A DNA stretch of 64,000 nucleotides from Glycomyces arizonensis DSM 44726 (GCF_000482705.1 NZ_AXWO01000002.1:62001-126000), one strand, 5' to 3'. Positions 8,441 through 17,463 are shown, counted from the first letter of the stretch. Made by a program: numbers and translations. Notes: generated by a model from the sequence alone, not told the origin.

Positions 8441-8505
8441 ACGGCGGACCCTATAAGTTATAACCTATAAGATGATTATAGGTTATACCCTATAAGATCC
8501 GCCGT
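8441..8505. repeat. AT-rich island 1: nested inverted repeat between convergent genes
   Basis: Outer arms ACGGCGGA (8441-8448) and TCCGCCGT (8498-8505) pair perfectly. Within them, TATAACCTATAA and TTATAGGTTATA form a perfect 12-bp stem around a GATGA loop. The two internal unpaired segments both contain CCCTATAAG. The whole can fold into one long hairpin on either strand. It lies between the ends of gtrA (+) and the PH-domain gene (-). A bidirectional terminator is the simplest reading; binding by an AT-seeking nucleoid protein is the alternative. Confidence 0.75.
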
Positions 8506-8525
8506 GGCGGTCGCGGGGCTTCCGA

Positions 8526-9050
8526 TCAGGTGCCGTCGCTGGTCTGGGCGCGGCGGTTGCGGTCGTCCTCGGCAAGCTGGTAGATGACGGCCTTGACCTT
8601 GTCCACCTGGGGCACGTCGGTGAGTTCGATCTCCCCGTCGTCGGTGGCCGAGTCGATCTTCAAGTCGCCGTAGCCGAAGATGCGCTCGGTGATCGACTGC
8701 GTGTAGGAGACGGTGTTGACTCGGGCCAGGGGGATGTGGCGGCTCTCGCGCGTCACCATGCCGGTCCGCCACATGACGCGCTGGTCGGTGATGACGTAGT
8801 GCGTGGTCTGCCACTTGATCCAGGGGACGACCGAGAGCCACACGAGCAGGCCGACCGTGATGACGACCTCGGCGAGGATGAGCCACGTCTTGATCGACCA
8901 GTCGGTCCCGGCCGTGTAGTAGATGGCGATGGCACCGATGAGGAGGAAGACGACGAACCAGAGGACGGGCCCGATGGCCTCCTTCCAGTGCGGGTGCGAA
9001 TGAAGCTGGACCTGCTCGCCGCGGGCAAGCTGATCATCGGGATACCCCAC
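8526..9050 (-). CDS. Bacterial PH-domain membrane protein
   Basis: A 174-residue protein with two membrane helices (about 29-47 and 55-77), then a bacterial PH (bPH2) domain marked by YVITDQRVMWRTGMVTRESRHIPL and VNTVSYTQSITERIFGYGDLKI. These DUF304-like proteins sit at the cytoplasmic membrane. Their molecular role is generally unknown, though some take part in cell-envelope or secretion functions. The tail is charged and probably disordered. It converges on gtrA across AT-rich island 1. No operon partner is adjacent. Confidence 0.82.
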   Translation of the reverse strand: MGYPDDQLARGEQVQLHSHPHWKEAIGPVLWFVVFLLIGAIAIYYTAGTDWSIKTWLILAEVVITVGLLVWLSVVPWIKWQTTHYVITDQRVMWRTGMVTRESRHIPLARVNTVSYTQSITERIFGYGDLKIDSATDDGEIELTDVPQVDKVKAVIYQLAEDDRNRRAQTSDGT

Positions 9051-9092
9051 TGCGTGACCTCCAGGAGTGAGCGTCGGGCTGTACGAAATTCA

Positions 9093-9180
9093 CGGCTCGC
9101 AAGCTTGCCGCCGGGTGCGTTCACGGTTCGCGGGCGTCGCCGCTGTGCCGATGTACGGCTCGCAGGCTTCGCCGTGAAGG
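9093..9180. repeat. Three degenerate tandem copies of about 32 bp
   Basis: Copies beginning CGGCTCGCAAG (9093), CGGTTCGCGGG (9124) and CGGCTCGCAGG (9156) have periods of 31 and 32 bp and share a GCCG-rich second half. They lie in the 229-bp gap between the start of the PH-domain gene and the stop of the LuxR-type gene. A related GGCTCGCAAGCCTCGCC sequence occurs near 32372, so the core may be dispersed. No coding sense is apparent. Confidence 0.5.
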
Positions 9181-9279
9181 GCGGTAATCGTTGCCCCTGC
9201 ACAGTACAACACCGTGTCAGCGTGCGGGTGCGCCAGATTCCGCGCCGCGGCCGCGGCGCGCCGGGACCAAACCATCCGT

Positions 9280-10266
9280 TTAGGACACCCAGCCGTGCTT
9301 GGCGGCGTGCCAACCCAACTGGATCCGCGTGTCGACGTCGGCGAGGTCCATCAGCTCGCGGACGCGCCGCTGCACCGTGCGCAGCCCGATGCCGAGCTTC
9401 GAGGCGATCGCCTGGTCGGTGAGCCCGGCGATGAGCAAGCTCAGCAGCAGCGCATCGTCATCGCCGATGCCGGCGCCCGCGGCGCCCTCGGCGTCCGCGC
9501 GCGCCGAGATGGCCGTGTCCCACAACCGTTCGAACAGCTCCAGTGCCAGCCGCACGATCGACTCGTTCGCGGTGATGAGCGCCCGCGGCCGGTCCGAACC
9601 CGGGTCCTCGATGATGACGGTGCGGTCGTCGATGATGAGCAGCTTGAGCGGCAACCGCTTGGCGAAGCGGATCTCGTCGCTCCAGTCCAGGTGCTGACGC
9701 AGATGCGCCCCTTCGGGATCGGAGTCGAGGATGGAGCGGTCGAACAGCAGCCGGTACCGCACTCCCCGCGCCTGGAGCTCCCGGTGCTGCTCGCCGTCGG
9801 GCGTCGGCAGGACCATCGGCGGCTTGACGAAGGTGCGGACGTACCGCTCGGCACCGTCCCGCAGCTGCGTCAGCCGCGACTGGATGGCGACGGCGCCGGT
9901 GACCTGCTCCCAGCGCCCGCGGTCGTCCCGCCCGCCCCGGCCGGGGCCGGTGCGGTGAATCTCCAGCAGCTCGCGCAGCGCCTCGTAGCCGAACCGGACG
10001 GTGTTGAGCTGCAAGGCGAGCCGCCCGCCCAGGACGATGTCCGGGGCGACGGCCCGGTATCGCGAATCGGCGCTCATCGTGGCGAACCCGGCGTCGACGA
10101 GCTCGGCGAGCAGCTCCCGCACGTCCGCGGAGGCCAGGCCGCTCTCGGCGGCCAGCTGGGCGACCGAGGCATCGGACTTGGACAGCAGGAACCGGTAGAG
10201 CCGCTCGGAGTCCATGCCGAGCCCCGTGGCGGTGTCGTCGGGCTCCGCTCGTACGTCGTCGGTCAA
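9280..10266 (-). CDS. LuxR-type transcriptional regulator with TrmB-like N-terminus
   Basis: About 328 residues. The N-terminus ([42 protein letters not shown]) is a winged-helix/TrmB-like region. The C-terminus ([37 protein letters not shown]) is a LuxR-type helix-turn-helix. No response-regulator receiver is present. I chose the TTG at 10266: GAGGAG lies 7 nt upstream, and the start overlaps the birA stop as TTGA, a coupled junction. An internal ATG at about 10215 is the alternative. Co-expression with birA suggests, but does not prove, a link to biotin-dependent or fatty-acid metabolism. Confidence 0.8.
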   Translation of the reverse strand: MTDDVRAEPDDTATGLGMDSERLYRFLLSKSDASVAQLAAESGLASADVRELLAELVDAGFATMSADSRYRAVAPDIVLGGRLALQLNTVRFGYEALRELLEIHRTGPGRGGRDDRGRWEQVTGAVAIQSRLTQLRDGAERYVRTFVKPPMVLPTPDGEQHRELQARGVRYRLLFDRSILDSDPEGAHLRQHLDWSDEIRFAKRLPLKLLIIDDRTVIIEDPGSDRPRALITANESIVRLALELFERLWDTAISARADAEGAAGAGIGDDDALLLSLLIAGLTDQAIASKLGIGLRTVQRRVRELMDLADVDTRIQLGWHAAKHGWVS

Positions 10267-11114
10267 TACGCCACTCCTCGGTCGCCTCGCCGGAGGTGGA
10301 CGATGTCGCCCGCAGCGACCGTCAGCACCTCCTCGCGTCCCTCCCCGTCGCGGCCCGCCACGACCAGGCGTCCGTCCGCGGCGATGTCGGTCGCCACGCC
10401 CGCCACCTTGCGGCCGTTGGGGAAAGATACCGCAACCGGGCGCCCCAAGGTGGCCGAATATTCGCGCCACCGCTCGATGGCGTGCGCCGGGCCCGAGGCG
10501 TTCCACGTCCGGTACACCGCCGCGAAATGCGCCAGGAAGGCCGCGGCGATCACCTCCCGCTCGAGCGTCGCGGCCCCCTCCAGCAGCAGCGAGGTCGCCT
10601 CCGGCACGGGCAGCTCGGCCTCGGTGAGCGACACGTTCAGGCCCAGCCCGAGCACGACCGCGCCCCCGATGGGCTCGCCCTCGTCGCCGGCGCCGCCGAC
10701 CGCCGCGAGGATCCCGCACACCTTGCGCCCGCCGATGAGGACGTCGTTGGGCCACTTGAGCTTCGCCGAGACGCCCGCGACGGCCCGCAGGGTCTCCTCC
10801 AGCGCCACCGCGGCCGCCAGGCTCAGCGTCCCCCACTCGTCCCGCGGACGGTCGGGGCGCAGCAGCACCGACATCATCAGCCCAGCCCCGCTCGGGCATT
10901 CCCACTGGCGGCCCAGGCGCCCCCGTCCGGCGCTCTGCTGCTCGGCGATGAGGACCCGCCCCTGCTCGCCGCCGCGCCGCGCCAGGTCCACCAGGTCCTC
11001 ATTCGTCGAACCAGTGACGTCTACCACATTTACTTCGGTCCAGAAGTCGGACTTCTCCGACAACAGGGCCCGCAGCGCTGCCCGGTCCAGTGGCGTTCGC
11101 GTCGGTGTGCTCAC
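10263..11114 (-). CDS. birA: Biotin--[acetyl-CoA-carboxylase] ligase
   Basis: A 283-residue biotin protein ligase that biotinylates acyl-CoA carboxylase BCCP domains. Motifs are VTGSTNEDL, the biotinyl-AMP loop [14 protein letters not shown], the central [20 protein letters not shown] and the C-terminal cap domain. It lacks an N-terminal DNA-binding domain, so it is a pure enzyme (group I), not a repressor. The GTG at 11114 is supported by a TACGCT box ending 6 nt upstream, indicating a leaderless mRNA. It is divergent from accD, a client-pathway gene, and coupled to the LuxR-type gene downstream. Confidence 0.93.
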   Translation of the reverse strand: MSTPTRTPLDRAALRALLSEKSDFWTEVNVVDVTGSTNEDLVDLARRGGEQGRVLIAEQQSAGRGRLGRQWECPSGAGLMMSVLLRPDRPRDEWGTLSLAAAVALEETLRAVAGVSAKLKWPNDVLIGGRKVCGILAAVGGAGDEGEPIGGAVVLGLGLNVSLTEAELPVPEATSLLLEGAATLEREVIAAAFLAHFAAVYRTWNASGPAHAIERWREYSATLGRPVAVSFPNGRKVAGVATDIAADGRLVVAGRDGEGREEVLTVAAGDIVHLRRGDRGVAY

Positions 11115-11156
11115 GCACCCAGCGTAGCCACAGACGGGGCCGATACGATCCGAGTC
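11115..11156. promoter_or_regulatory. Compact divergent promoters of birA and accD
   Basis: Only 42 bp separate the two GTG starts. For birA, TACGCT (minus strand, 11126-11121) precedes the GTG by 6 nt. For accD, TACGAT (11144-11149) precedes the GTG by 7 nt. Both fit leaderless transcription, and the -35 regions must lie inside the opposite transcript. Back-to-back packing would couple ligase and carboxylase expression. Confidence 0.7.
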
Positions 11157-12731
11157 GTGACCGACATCGACATCCACACGACGGCCGGGAAGCTCGCCGA
11201 TCACGCCGAGCGCCTCGACGAGGCGGCCACCGGCAACCCCCGCGCCATCGAGAAGCAGCATGAGAAGGGCAAGCGCACCGCACGCGAGCGCCTGGAGGCG
11301 CTGCTCGACGAGGGGTCGTTCGTCGAACTCGACGCCTTGGCGCGCCACCGCTCCACCAACTTCGGCATGGAGGCCAACCGGCCCTACGGCGACGGCGTCG
11401 TCACCGGCTACGGCACCATCGAAGGCCGCGAAGTGTGCGTCTTCGCGCAGGACTTCACCGTGCTCGGCGGCTCCCTCGGCCAGGTCTCCGGTGAGAAGAT
11501 CACCAAGATCCAGGACCTGGCGCTCCGCACCGGCCGCCCCATCATCGGCATCTCCGACTCCGGCGGCGCCCGCATCCAGGAAGGCGTCGCCAGCCTCGGC
11601 GGCTACTCCGACATCTTCTTCCGCAACGTGCGCGCCTCCGGCGTCATCCCGCAGATCTCGCTCATCATGGGGCCCTGCGCGGGCGGCGCGGTCTACTCCC
11701 CGGCCATCACCGACTTCACCGTCATGGTCGACCAGACCAGCCACATGTTCATCACCGGGCCCGACGTGGTCCGCGCCGTCACCGGCGAGGACGTCGGCAT
11801 GGAGGAGCTCGGCGGCGGGCGCACCCACAACGCCGTCGCCGGCAACGCCCACTACCTCGCCAGCGACGAGGACGACGCCCTCGAATACGTCAAGCAGCTG
11901 CTGTCGTACTTCCCGTCGAACAACCTCGACGAGCCGCCGGTCTACGAGTCCAAGGACTTCGAGCTCGACCTGACGAGCACCGACGTCGAGCTCGACAGCC
12001 TCATCCCCGACTCGGCGAACCAGCCCTACGACATGCACAAGGTCCTCGAGGCCGTCCTCGACGACGGCGAGTTCTGCGAGACGCAGGAGCTGTTCGCCAA
12101 GAACATCATCACCGGCTTCGGGCGCCTCGACGGCCGCCCTGTCGGCATCGTCGCCAACCAGCCCATGCACTTCGCCGGCTGCCTCGACATCGACGCCTCC
12201 GAGAAGGGCGCCCGCTTCATCCGCTTCTGCGACGCGTTCAACATCCCCGTCATCTCCTTCGTCGACGTCCCCGGCTTCCTGCCGGGCACCTCCCAGGAGC
12301 ACGACGGCATCATCCGCCGCGGCGCCAAGCTCATCTTCGCCTACGCCGAGGCCACCGTCCCCAAGCTCACCGTCGTCTGCCGCAAGGACTACGGCGGCGC
12401 CTACTGCGTCATGGGCTCCAAGGGCGTCGGCGCCGACCTCAACCTGGCCTGGCCCACCGCCGAGATCGCCGTCATGGGAAGCCAGGGCGCGGTCAACATC
12501 CTCTACCGCCGCGACCTCGCCAAGGCCGATGACGAGCAGGCCAAGCGCGCCGAGCTCATGGCCGACTACGAGGAGAAGCTCAACAACCCGTACGTCGCCG
12601 CCGAGCTCGGCTACATCGACGCGGTCATCCAGCCGCGCGACACGCGCGCCCAGCTCGTCCGCGGGCTGCGCATGACCGCCTCCAAGCGCGACGAGCTGCC
12701 CGCCAAGAAGCACGGCAACATCCCGCTCTGA
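11157..12731 (+). CDS. accD: Acyl-CoA (propionyl-CoA) carboxylase beta subunit
   Basis: A 524-residue carboxyltransferase subunit of the AccD5/PccB type, which transfers CO2 from carboxybiotin to propionyl- or acetyl-CoA. Both crotonase-like halves are present: [13 protein letters not shown] and [14 protein letters not shown] in the first, [10 protein letters not shown] and [22 protein letters not shown] in the second. Two oxyanion-hole Gly-rich loops are intact. The GTG at 11157 is 7 nt after a TACGAT box. The epsilon subunit gene lies about 1.2 kb downstream, past a NYN-domain gene. The biotinylated alpha subunit is not in this window. The exact acyl-CoA specificity cannot be assigned from sequence alone. 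Confidence 0.94.
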   Translation: MTDIDIHTTAGKLADHAERLDEAATGNPRAIEKQHEKGKRTARERLEALLDEGSFVELDALARHRSTNFGMEANRPYGDGVVTGYGTIEGREVCVFAQDFTVLGGSLGQVSGEKITKIQDLALRTGRPIIGISDSGGARIQEGVASLGGYSDIFFRNVRASGVIPQISLIMGPCAGGAVYSPAITDFTVMVDQTSHMFITGPDVVRAVTGEDVGMEELGGGRTHNAVAGNAHYLASDEDDALEYVKQLLSYFPSNNLDEPPVYESKDFELDLTSTDVELDSLIPDSANQPYDMHKVLEAVLDDGEFCETQELFAKNIITGFGRLDGRPVGIVANQPMHFAGCLDIDASEKGARFIRFCDAFNIPVISFVDVPGFLPGTSQEHDGIIRRGAKLIFAYAEATVPKLTVVCRKDYGGAYCVMGSKGVGADLNLAWPTAEIAVMGSQGAVNILYRRDLAKADDEQAKRAELMADYEEKLNNPYVAAELGYIDAVIQPRDTRAQLVRGLRMTASKRDELPAKKHGNIPL

Positions 12732-12906
12732 GGCGCGCCCGGCGGGCCCGGGACCTGCGCTCCGAGCCCGCCGCGGCGTCTCGCCGGTCCGTCGCGGCAC
12801 GCGCGGCCGACCCCACCACTCCCATCCCAGAAGCCCGATCCGGGTACCGTCTTAGAGAGCCGGGGGAAGCGGGACATTTCGTCCCGCCCGAGATTGGGAG
12901 TGGGCC

Positions 12907-13917
12907 ATGACACAGACTGTAGGGATGCTGCCTGGGCTGCTGACCAGGCGGTACGCCATGTTGATCGACGTCGGCTACCTCTACGCGGCGGCCGCCGAGC
13001 TCCTCTTGGACGCCACATCGCGCCGCGACTACCGCGTCGACGCCGAGAAGCTCATCGGCACCATCATGGAACGCGCCGGACGCCACCTCCCCGACGGCGA
13101 GCTGCTCCGCCTGTACTGGTTCGACGCCGCCCGCGACCGCGTCCCCACCGTCGACCAGCGCGTCATCGCCAACATGGAATTCGTCAAGGTGCGGCTCGGC
13201 AACCTCAACTCGCGGGGCCAGCAGAAGGGCGTCGACGCACAGATCCGCTCCGACCTCGAACTGCTCGCGCGCCACCGCGCCATCCACGACGCGATCCTCC
13301 TCGCCGGCGACGAGGACATGGTCCCCGCCGTCGAGGTCGCCCAGGCCTACGGCGTCCGGATCCACCTGTGGGGCGTGGAGCCGCCGTACGGCACCAACCA
13401 GGCCGAGCGGCTCGTCTGGGAGTCCGACACCGTCGAGACCATCGACGCCGAGGAGCTCAAGCCCTACTTCGCCAAGAGCGGCACCGCGGCCGCCGCGACC
13501 CGCGGCATGGTCGGCGCGCCCATGGCCGAGCCCGAGCCGGTCGTGCCCAGTCCGGCCGCCGTGTTCGGGCAGCGCCAGTCCGTCGCCGTCACCATGAACG
13601 CCGCCGACGCTCTGGCTCAGGCCGAGTCCGCCCGGCCCAAGTTCGTCCGCACCACCCAGACGGGTGAAAAGCTCGACCCCGAGACCGTCAGGTCCATCGG
13701 CGAGTACGTCGGCCACAAGTGGCTCCTCACCCGCGGCGCCGACAACATCGCCGACCTCCTGCCGGGCCCGCAGCTGCCCACCGTCATCGACAAGGAGCTG
13801 CTGGTGGAGGCCGAGAAGGAACTCGGCTACTCTCTACGCGACCACCCCGAAGCGCGGATCTGGGTCCGCGACGGCTTCTGGGAGAGGGTCCACCGCGAAT
13901 TCGACATCGAGGAGTGA
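12907..13917 (+). CDS. NYN-domain (PIN-like) putative ribonuclease
   Basis: A 336-residue protein. Residues about 15-180 fit a NYN nuclease domain: MLIDVGYLYAAAAELL supplies the first acidic residue, and KGVDAQIRSDLELLARHRAIHDAILLAGDEDMVPAVEVA the central ones. The C-terminal part (about 250-336) is a separate alpha-helical domain of unknown type. NYN proteins cleave RNA, often in tRNA or RNA quality control. It lies between accD and accE on the same strand, with 8 bp before accE, so it appears embedded in the carboxylase operon. An ATG at 12907 follows a GGGAGTGGGCC tract. Confidence 0.85.
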   Translation: MTQTVGMLPGLLTRRYAMLIDVGYLYAAAAELLLDATSRRDYRVDAEKLIGTIMERAGRHLPDGELLRLYWFDAARDRVPTVDQRVIANMEFVKVRLGNLNSRGQQKGVDAQIRSDLELLARHRAIHDAILLAGDEDMVPAVEVAQAYGVRIHLWGVEPPYGTNQAERLVWESDTVETIDAEELKPYFAKSGTAAAATRGMVGAPMAEPEPVVPSPAAVFGQRQSVAVTMNAADALAQAESARPKFVRTTQTGEKLDPETVRSIGEYVGHKWLLTRGADNIADLLPGPQLPTVIDKELLVEAEKELGYSLRDHPEARIWVRDGFWERVHREFDIEE

Positions 13918-13925
13918 GCGCAGCG

Positions 13926-14138
13926 ATGAGCCTTGAACTCAAGGTCCTGAACGGCAACCCCACCGCCGAGGAGCTCGCCGCCCTGGTCGGCGTGCTCACC
14001 GCGCTGCCGCGCGAGGAGGAGGCCACTGAGGGCGCCGCGCGCCGCCGCGTCTCCTGGGCCGACCCCGGCCTGCGGCTGCGGGTGCGCCGCTCCTGGCGCG
14101 ACACCGCCGTCCCGGCCCGCCGGGGGCTGGACCGTTGA
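13926..14138 (+). CDS. accE: Acyl-CoA carboxylase epsilon subunit
   Basis: A 70-residue protein beginning LELKVLNGNPTAEELAALVGVLTAL, the signature of the small AccE/PccE epsilon subunit found only in actinobacteria, ending in a Trp/Arg-rich tail. It bridges and stimulates the alpha-beta carboxylase complex. It starts 8 bp after the NYN gene and its stop overlaps the maf start as TTGA. Context beside accD and birA makes the call firm despite the short length. Confidence 0.9.
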   Translation: MSLELKVLNGNPTAEELAALVGVLTALPREEEATEGAARRRVSWADPGLRLRVRRSWRDTAVPARRGLDR

Positions 14139-14767
14139 GCCGCCTGCCCGCCACCCCGGACTCGACCGAAGGCCGCACCCGCCCCTTCGTGCTGGCCTCG
14201 CAGTCGCCCGCGCGCAGGGCGCTGCTCGACGCGGCGGGCCTCACCCCCGAGGTGATCGTCTCCGGTGTCGACGAGAGCCGGGTGATCGGCCACGACCCGG
14301 CCGAGCTCGCCAGCACCCTCGCCGAACTCAAGGCCGAAGCCGTGCTCGGTCTCGTCAGCCCGCAAACGCTCGTCCTCGGCTGCGACTCGGTGCTGCACTT
14401 CGACGGCGAGATCCTCGGCAAGCCCGACGGGCCCGAGGAGGCCGCCTCGCGGTGGAAGCGGATGCGCGGCCGCTCCGGAATCCTCTATACCGGACATTGC
14501 CTGATCGACACGGCCGCCGACCGCAAGATCATCCGCGCCTCGGGCACCGTCGTGCACTTCGCGGAGGTCTCGGACGCCGAGATCGCCGCCTACGTCGCCA
14601 CCGGCGAGCCGCTCCACGTCGCCGGATCGTTCACCCTCGACGGCTACGGCTCGGCGTTCATCGACCGCATCGAGGGCGACCCGGGCACCGTCATCGGCCT
14701 CTCGATGCCGTTGCTGCGCACCATGCTCGGCGAGCTCGAGATCGCCCTGACCGACCTGTGGCGCTGA
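14135..14767 (+). CDS. maf: Maf-like nucleoside triphosphate pyrophosphatase
   Basis: A 210-residue Maf/HAM1-fold house-cleaning pyrophosphatase. Motifs include FVLASQSPARRALLDAAG, SGVDES, a catalytic VLGCDSVL aspartate, the GKP motif and GSFTLDGYGSAFIDRIEGDPGTVIGLS. It probably hydrolyses non-canonical nucleotides such as dTTP, UTP or modified NTPs. The TTG at 14135 overlaps the accE stop (TTGA), so translation is probably coupled. The accD-accE-maf order is a common actinobacterial arrangement. A GC-rich hairpin follows 5 bp after the stop. Confidence 0.92.
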   Translation: MSRLPATPDSTEGRTRPFVLASQSPARRALLDAAGLTPEVIVSGVDESRVIGHDPAELASTLAELKAEAVLGLVSPQTLVLGCDSVLHFDGEILGKPDGPEEAASRWKRMRGRSGILYTGHCLIDTAADRKIIRASGTVVHFAEVSDAEIAAYVATGEPLHVAGSFTLDGYGSAFIDRIEGDPGTVIGLSMPLLRTMLGELEIALTDLWR

Positions 14768-14772
14768 GAGCC

Positions 14773-14792
14773 GCGCGAGCTCAGGCTCGCGC
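14773..14792 (+). terminator. GC-rich hairpin after maf
   Basis: GCGCGAGC-TCAG-GCTCGCGC is a perfect 8-bp stem with a 4-nt loop starting 5 bp after the maf stop. There is no U-tract, as is usual in high-GC actinobacteria. AT-rich island 2 follows 13 bp later and could supply the weak hybrid. Confidence 0.65.
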
Positions 14793-14804
14793 AGCCGTGG
14801 TGCA

Positions 14805-14840
14805 TGTTATAGATTATAGGATATAAAGTATAGGTATAAG
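14805..14840. repeat. AT-rich island 2 between maf and a thioredoxin-fold gene
   Basis: A run of TATAG, TTATAGG, ATATAAAG and TATAGGTATAAG units in otherwise GC-rich DNA, between the convergent ends of maf and the thioredoxin-fold gene. It belongs to the same family as the islands at 8441, 27443, 30201, 36331 and 40541. Dyad symmetry is weaker here than in island 1. Confidence 0.65.
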
Positions 14841-14858
14841 CCTGCGCGGGCGAGATTT

Positions 14859-15401
14859 CTACTCGCGCCACTTGATGCCGCAGCCCGTCGACGGGTAGTG
14901 CGGCTCGGGGACCGGCTCGCCCTTGCGGACCGACTCGACGGCGGCGGCCAGGTACTCGCCGGTCACCGGGGCGCCGTTGCCCGGCGTGGAACCGTCGAAC
15001 GCGCCGCGGTAGGCGAGCTTGCGGTCGGGACCGTAGAGGAAGAAGTCGGGCGTGCACGCGGCCTTGTAGGCGCGGGCCACCTCCTGCGACTCGTCGACCA
15101 GGTACGGGAACGTCCAGGCGGCGCGCGCCGCCTGCTCGGCGAGGCCCGCGGGGGCGTCGTCGGGGTAGTTCTCGGCGTCGTTGGCGCAGATCGCGACCAC
15201 GTCGAGATCGGCCTGCTCGGAGGCGAACGCGCCGAAGGCCTGCTCGATGTGCTTGACGTAGGGGCAGTGGTTGCAGACGAAGACGACCAGCAGGGCCGGG
15301 GCGTCGAAATCGGCGAGCGAGCGCTCGACGCCGTCGAGGTCCGGCAGGGCGAAGTCCGGCGCGGGGGTGCCGAGGGGGACCATGTTCGAGTTGAGGGCCA
15401 A
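14859..15401 (-). CDS. Thioredoxin-fold peroxiredoxin-like protein
   Basis: A 180-residue AhpC/TSA-type thioredoxin-fold protein. Signatures are VPLGTPAPDFALPDLDG, then FVCNHCPYVKHIEQAF with a CxxC motif at the active site, and ACTPDFFLYGPDRKLAYRGAFD. I chose the TTG at 15401 because AGGAGC lies 7 nt upstream and close relatives start with (M)ALNS; a longer frame to 15443 lacks that support. It probably acts as a disulfide reductase or peroxidase; the reductant is unknown. It converges on maf across island 2. Confidence 0.82.
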   Translation of the reverse strand: MALNSNMVPLGTPAPDFALPDLDGVERSLADFDAPALLVVFVCNHCPYVKHIEQAFGAFASEQADLDVVAICANDAENYPDDAPAGLAEQAARAAWTFPYLVDESQEVARAYKAACTPDFFLYGPDRKLAYRGAFDGSTPGNGAPVTGEYLAAAVESVRKGEPVPEPHYPSTGCGIKWRE

Positions 15402-15551
15402 GAGAATCGCTCCTAGATCGAGGCGGCCGTTGTCCGCGGCCAATCCTAGTCCGAACGCCGGGAGATCCCACTCGCTGAGCTGCCTGCGGCCGGACGCGCA
15501 TCGGGCTGACAGAATCGGTGGTCCAGACCCACGAGCACACGGGAGGACCCC

Positions 15552-16262
15552 ATGACGCGATCCTCATTCCCGCCCGCCGAGATCACCGTGACCGAGCGCG
15601 TGCGGACCGCCGACCTCGTCTGGTTCGCGATCACCGCCGCGCTCGTGGCGGCCACGCCGTGGATGCTGATGGACGCGAGCGGGGAGACGGTCGAATACCG
15701 GGACTCGCGGGGGATGTGGCAGGAGGGCCCGGCTGAGGTGGGGCTGCTGCTCCTCGTCGCCGCCGTGGTGCTGTCGGTGGGCTTGAAGGCCTTCAACCTG
15801 CTGCGCGGTCCGGTGGCGGTCGGTATGGACGGGAAGGGGATCAGACTGTTCGCCGACGCCGGGTGGGGGATGCACCTGCGGAAGGACGCGCCGGTGGTGG
15901 CCGTGCCGTGGGACGAGGTCGAACGGCTCGTCGTGTGGCGCCGCCCGGGGAAGCTGCTCGGTCTCATCCCGGTGCGGACGACGATGCTGGGCGTCGAGAA
16001 GTCGAGCAACTGGTACGAGGTGAGCCAGCGGGAGCCGAGCGAGCGCCAGCGCAGGAGCGAGGGCCACCGGAAGAACGGCGTGCCGGTGCGGTTGGGGCAC
16101 ATGATGCTGGCGCAGAGCGTGCGGCTGTCCGGAAGGGCCGCGGCGGACGTGGCGACCGGGGCGGCCCGGTTCGCGCCGGGCGTCGAGGTCGTCGACGAAC
16201 GGCGCGCCGGTGCGCGCGAGGTGATCGCCCCGAAGGCGGAACGAAACGCCAAGACCTACTGA
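15552..16262 (+). CDS. Membrane protein with PH-like domain, unknown function
   Basis: A 236-residue protein with two membrane helices (about 20-41 and 63-84), then a soluble region of PH-like character (VAVGMDGKGIRLFADAGWGMHLRKDAPVVAVPWDEVERLVVWRR). This resembles the membrane-plus-PH layout of uncharacterised actinobacterial proteins. I see no catalytic motif. The ATG follows GGGAGGACCCC. It is divergent from the thioredoxin-fold gene and is followed by the 107-bp repeat array. Function unassigned. Confidence 0.6.
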   Translation: MTRSSFPPAEITVTERVRTADLVWFAITAALVAATPWMLMDASGETVEYRDSRGMWQEGPAEVGLLLLVAAVVLSVGLKAFNLLRGPVAVGMDGKGIRLFADAGWGMHLRKDAPVVAVPWDEVERLVVWRRPGKLLGLIPVRTTMLGVEKSSNWYEVSQREPSERQRRSEGHRKNGVPVRLGHMMLAQSVRLSGRAAADVATGAARFAPGVEVVDERRAGAREVIAPKAERNAKTY

Positions 16263-16267
16263 GTCCT

Positions 16268-16540
16268 CAAATCCTGGCGGATTTGAGCGGCGGCGCTTCG
16301 CGCCTTCGCTTCGCGAAGGGGCTCCAGGCCAGGTGCCGCACCTTCTTGATTACCTGGCCCTCCGCCCCGCCCCGCAAATCCTGGCGGATTTGAGCGGCGG
16401 GCGCTTCGCGCTGCTGCTGCGCAGCAGGCTCCGGGCCAGGGCCCTGCCGCCATGATTACCTGGCCCTCCGCCCCGCCCCGCAAATCCTGGCGGATTTGAG
16501 CGGCGGGGCTCCGGGCCAGGTAATCGGAGCCCCGCCGCGG
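16268..16540. repeat. Two and a half copies of a 106-107-bp repeat with internal hairpins
   Basis: Copies start at 16268, 16375 and 16481, each opening with CAAATCC-TGGC-GGATTTG, a perfect 7-bp stem and 4-nt loop, followed by AGCGGCGG. Each full unit also holds a GGCTCC(R)GGCCAGG segment and a GATTACCTGGCCCTCCGCC segment, which are themselves complementary in part. The third copy is truncated. The array lies between the convergent ends of the PH-like gene and merR. The rest of the 510-bp gap (to 16772) is lower in GC and shows no gene. Confidence 0.8.
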
Positions 16541-16772
16541 GCCGCTCGTCTACCCCACTTCACCGAGCGGCCTCCTGTGATGGAGGCAGTGTCTCTTGTC
16601 GAGCAGCGACCTCGTTGTAGCCGAGCCATCACCGAGCGGCATGGAAATACCGTACAACGGCACAATCGGCTTGCGAAGTCAAAAACCCGACAGGTGCAGA
16701 CATTGCCATTCGCGCATGCGGCCATCGCGCAGGGGGGGCGGCATGCGCTGCTCTGATTGCGTCCCTTGAGGA

Positions 16773-17429
16773 TCAGTCGTCCGCCGTGTCATCGGGTGAG
16801 TTCTCGTGCGCCTTGAATCGCCTTCCCGACAGTTCGATGTGCGCGAGGCGCCGCATTGCCGCGAAGAAGGCGTCGCCGATCACCGTGCCGATGATCATCG
16901 ACTCGAGCACCGCGTCCCGATCGGTCTGGGCGGCCAGCATCTCGATGTCGGTCTCGGCGACGATCCGCGCTGCCCCGGCGTAGTCGTCGGCGCGGTCGAT
17001 CAGCGCCTCCAGGCCGAGCAGCCGCAGCGTCCCGATGACGTCCGCGAGCGCCTTCATCTGCGGGTGCTCGGCGCCCATCGCCGCCCAACCGTGCCGGTCG
17101 GCGATCGCCATGGCCGCCTCCAAGTCGGCAGGCTCGGGATCGGCGGCTTCGCGCGTCCTGCCCAGGGCGCGCGAGAGCACCCCGAGCGCGCTGTCGAGGT
17201 CGCGCCGGGGATCGTCCACTTCGGCCAGAATCTCGCGGACCTTCGCGATCGGCAGCGAGCCGGTCTCGACGAGCGCGCGCACCAGGCGCAGTCGCCGGAC
17301 GTGCCCCTCGCCGTAGCTGACCTGGTTGTGGCGGATTCGCTCCCCGCCGGACAAGAGCCCTTCCCGCACGTAGTACTTGATCGTGGCCGTGGGAACGCCC
17401 GTTCTGGCGCTGAGCTCTCCGATTCGCAT
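16773..17429 (-). CDS. MerR-family transcriptional regulator
   Basis: A 218-residue regulator. The N-terminal winged helix-turn-helix (MRIGELSARTGVPTATIKYYVREGLL... RHNQVSYGEGHVRRLRLVRAL) is classic MerR. The C-terminal 110 residues are a helical effector region without the metal-binding cysteines of MerR/CueR, so a small hydrophobic ligand is more likely. It is divergent from the DUF2306 gene with 99 bp between, and paired palindromes in that gap are likely operators. DUF2306 is therefore the probable target. Confidence 0.88.
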   Translation of the reverse strand: MRIGELSARTGVPTATIKYYVREGLLSGGERIRHNQVSYGEGHVRRLRLVRALVETGSLPIAKVREILAEVDDPRRDLDSALGVLSRALGRTREAADPEPADLEAAMAIADRHGWAAMGAEHPQMKALADVIGTLRLLGLEALIDRADDYAGAARIVAETDIEMLAAQTDRDAVLESMIIGTVIGDAFFAAMRRLAHIELSGRRFKAHENSPDDTADD

Positions 17430-17463
17430 TGGTCTTTCTTACCCGACTCCAGTGGGGGCCGTC

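Noticed and set aside
16268-16540. Possible CRISPR array
   Set aside because: Only two full units plus one partial, a 107-bp period, and the sequences between the hairpins are themselves similar. No cas genes are nearby.
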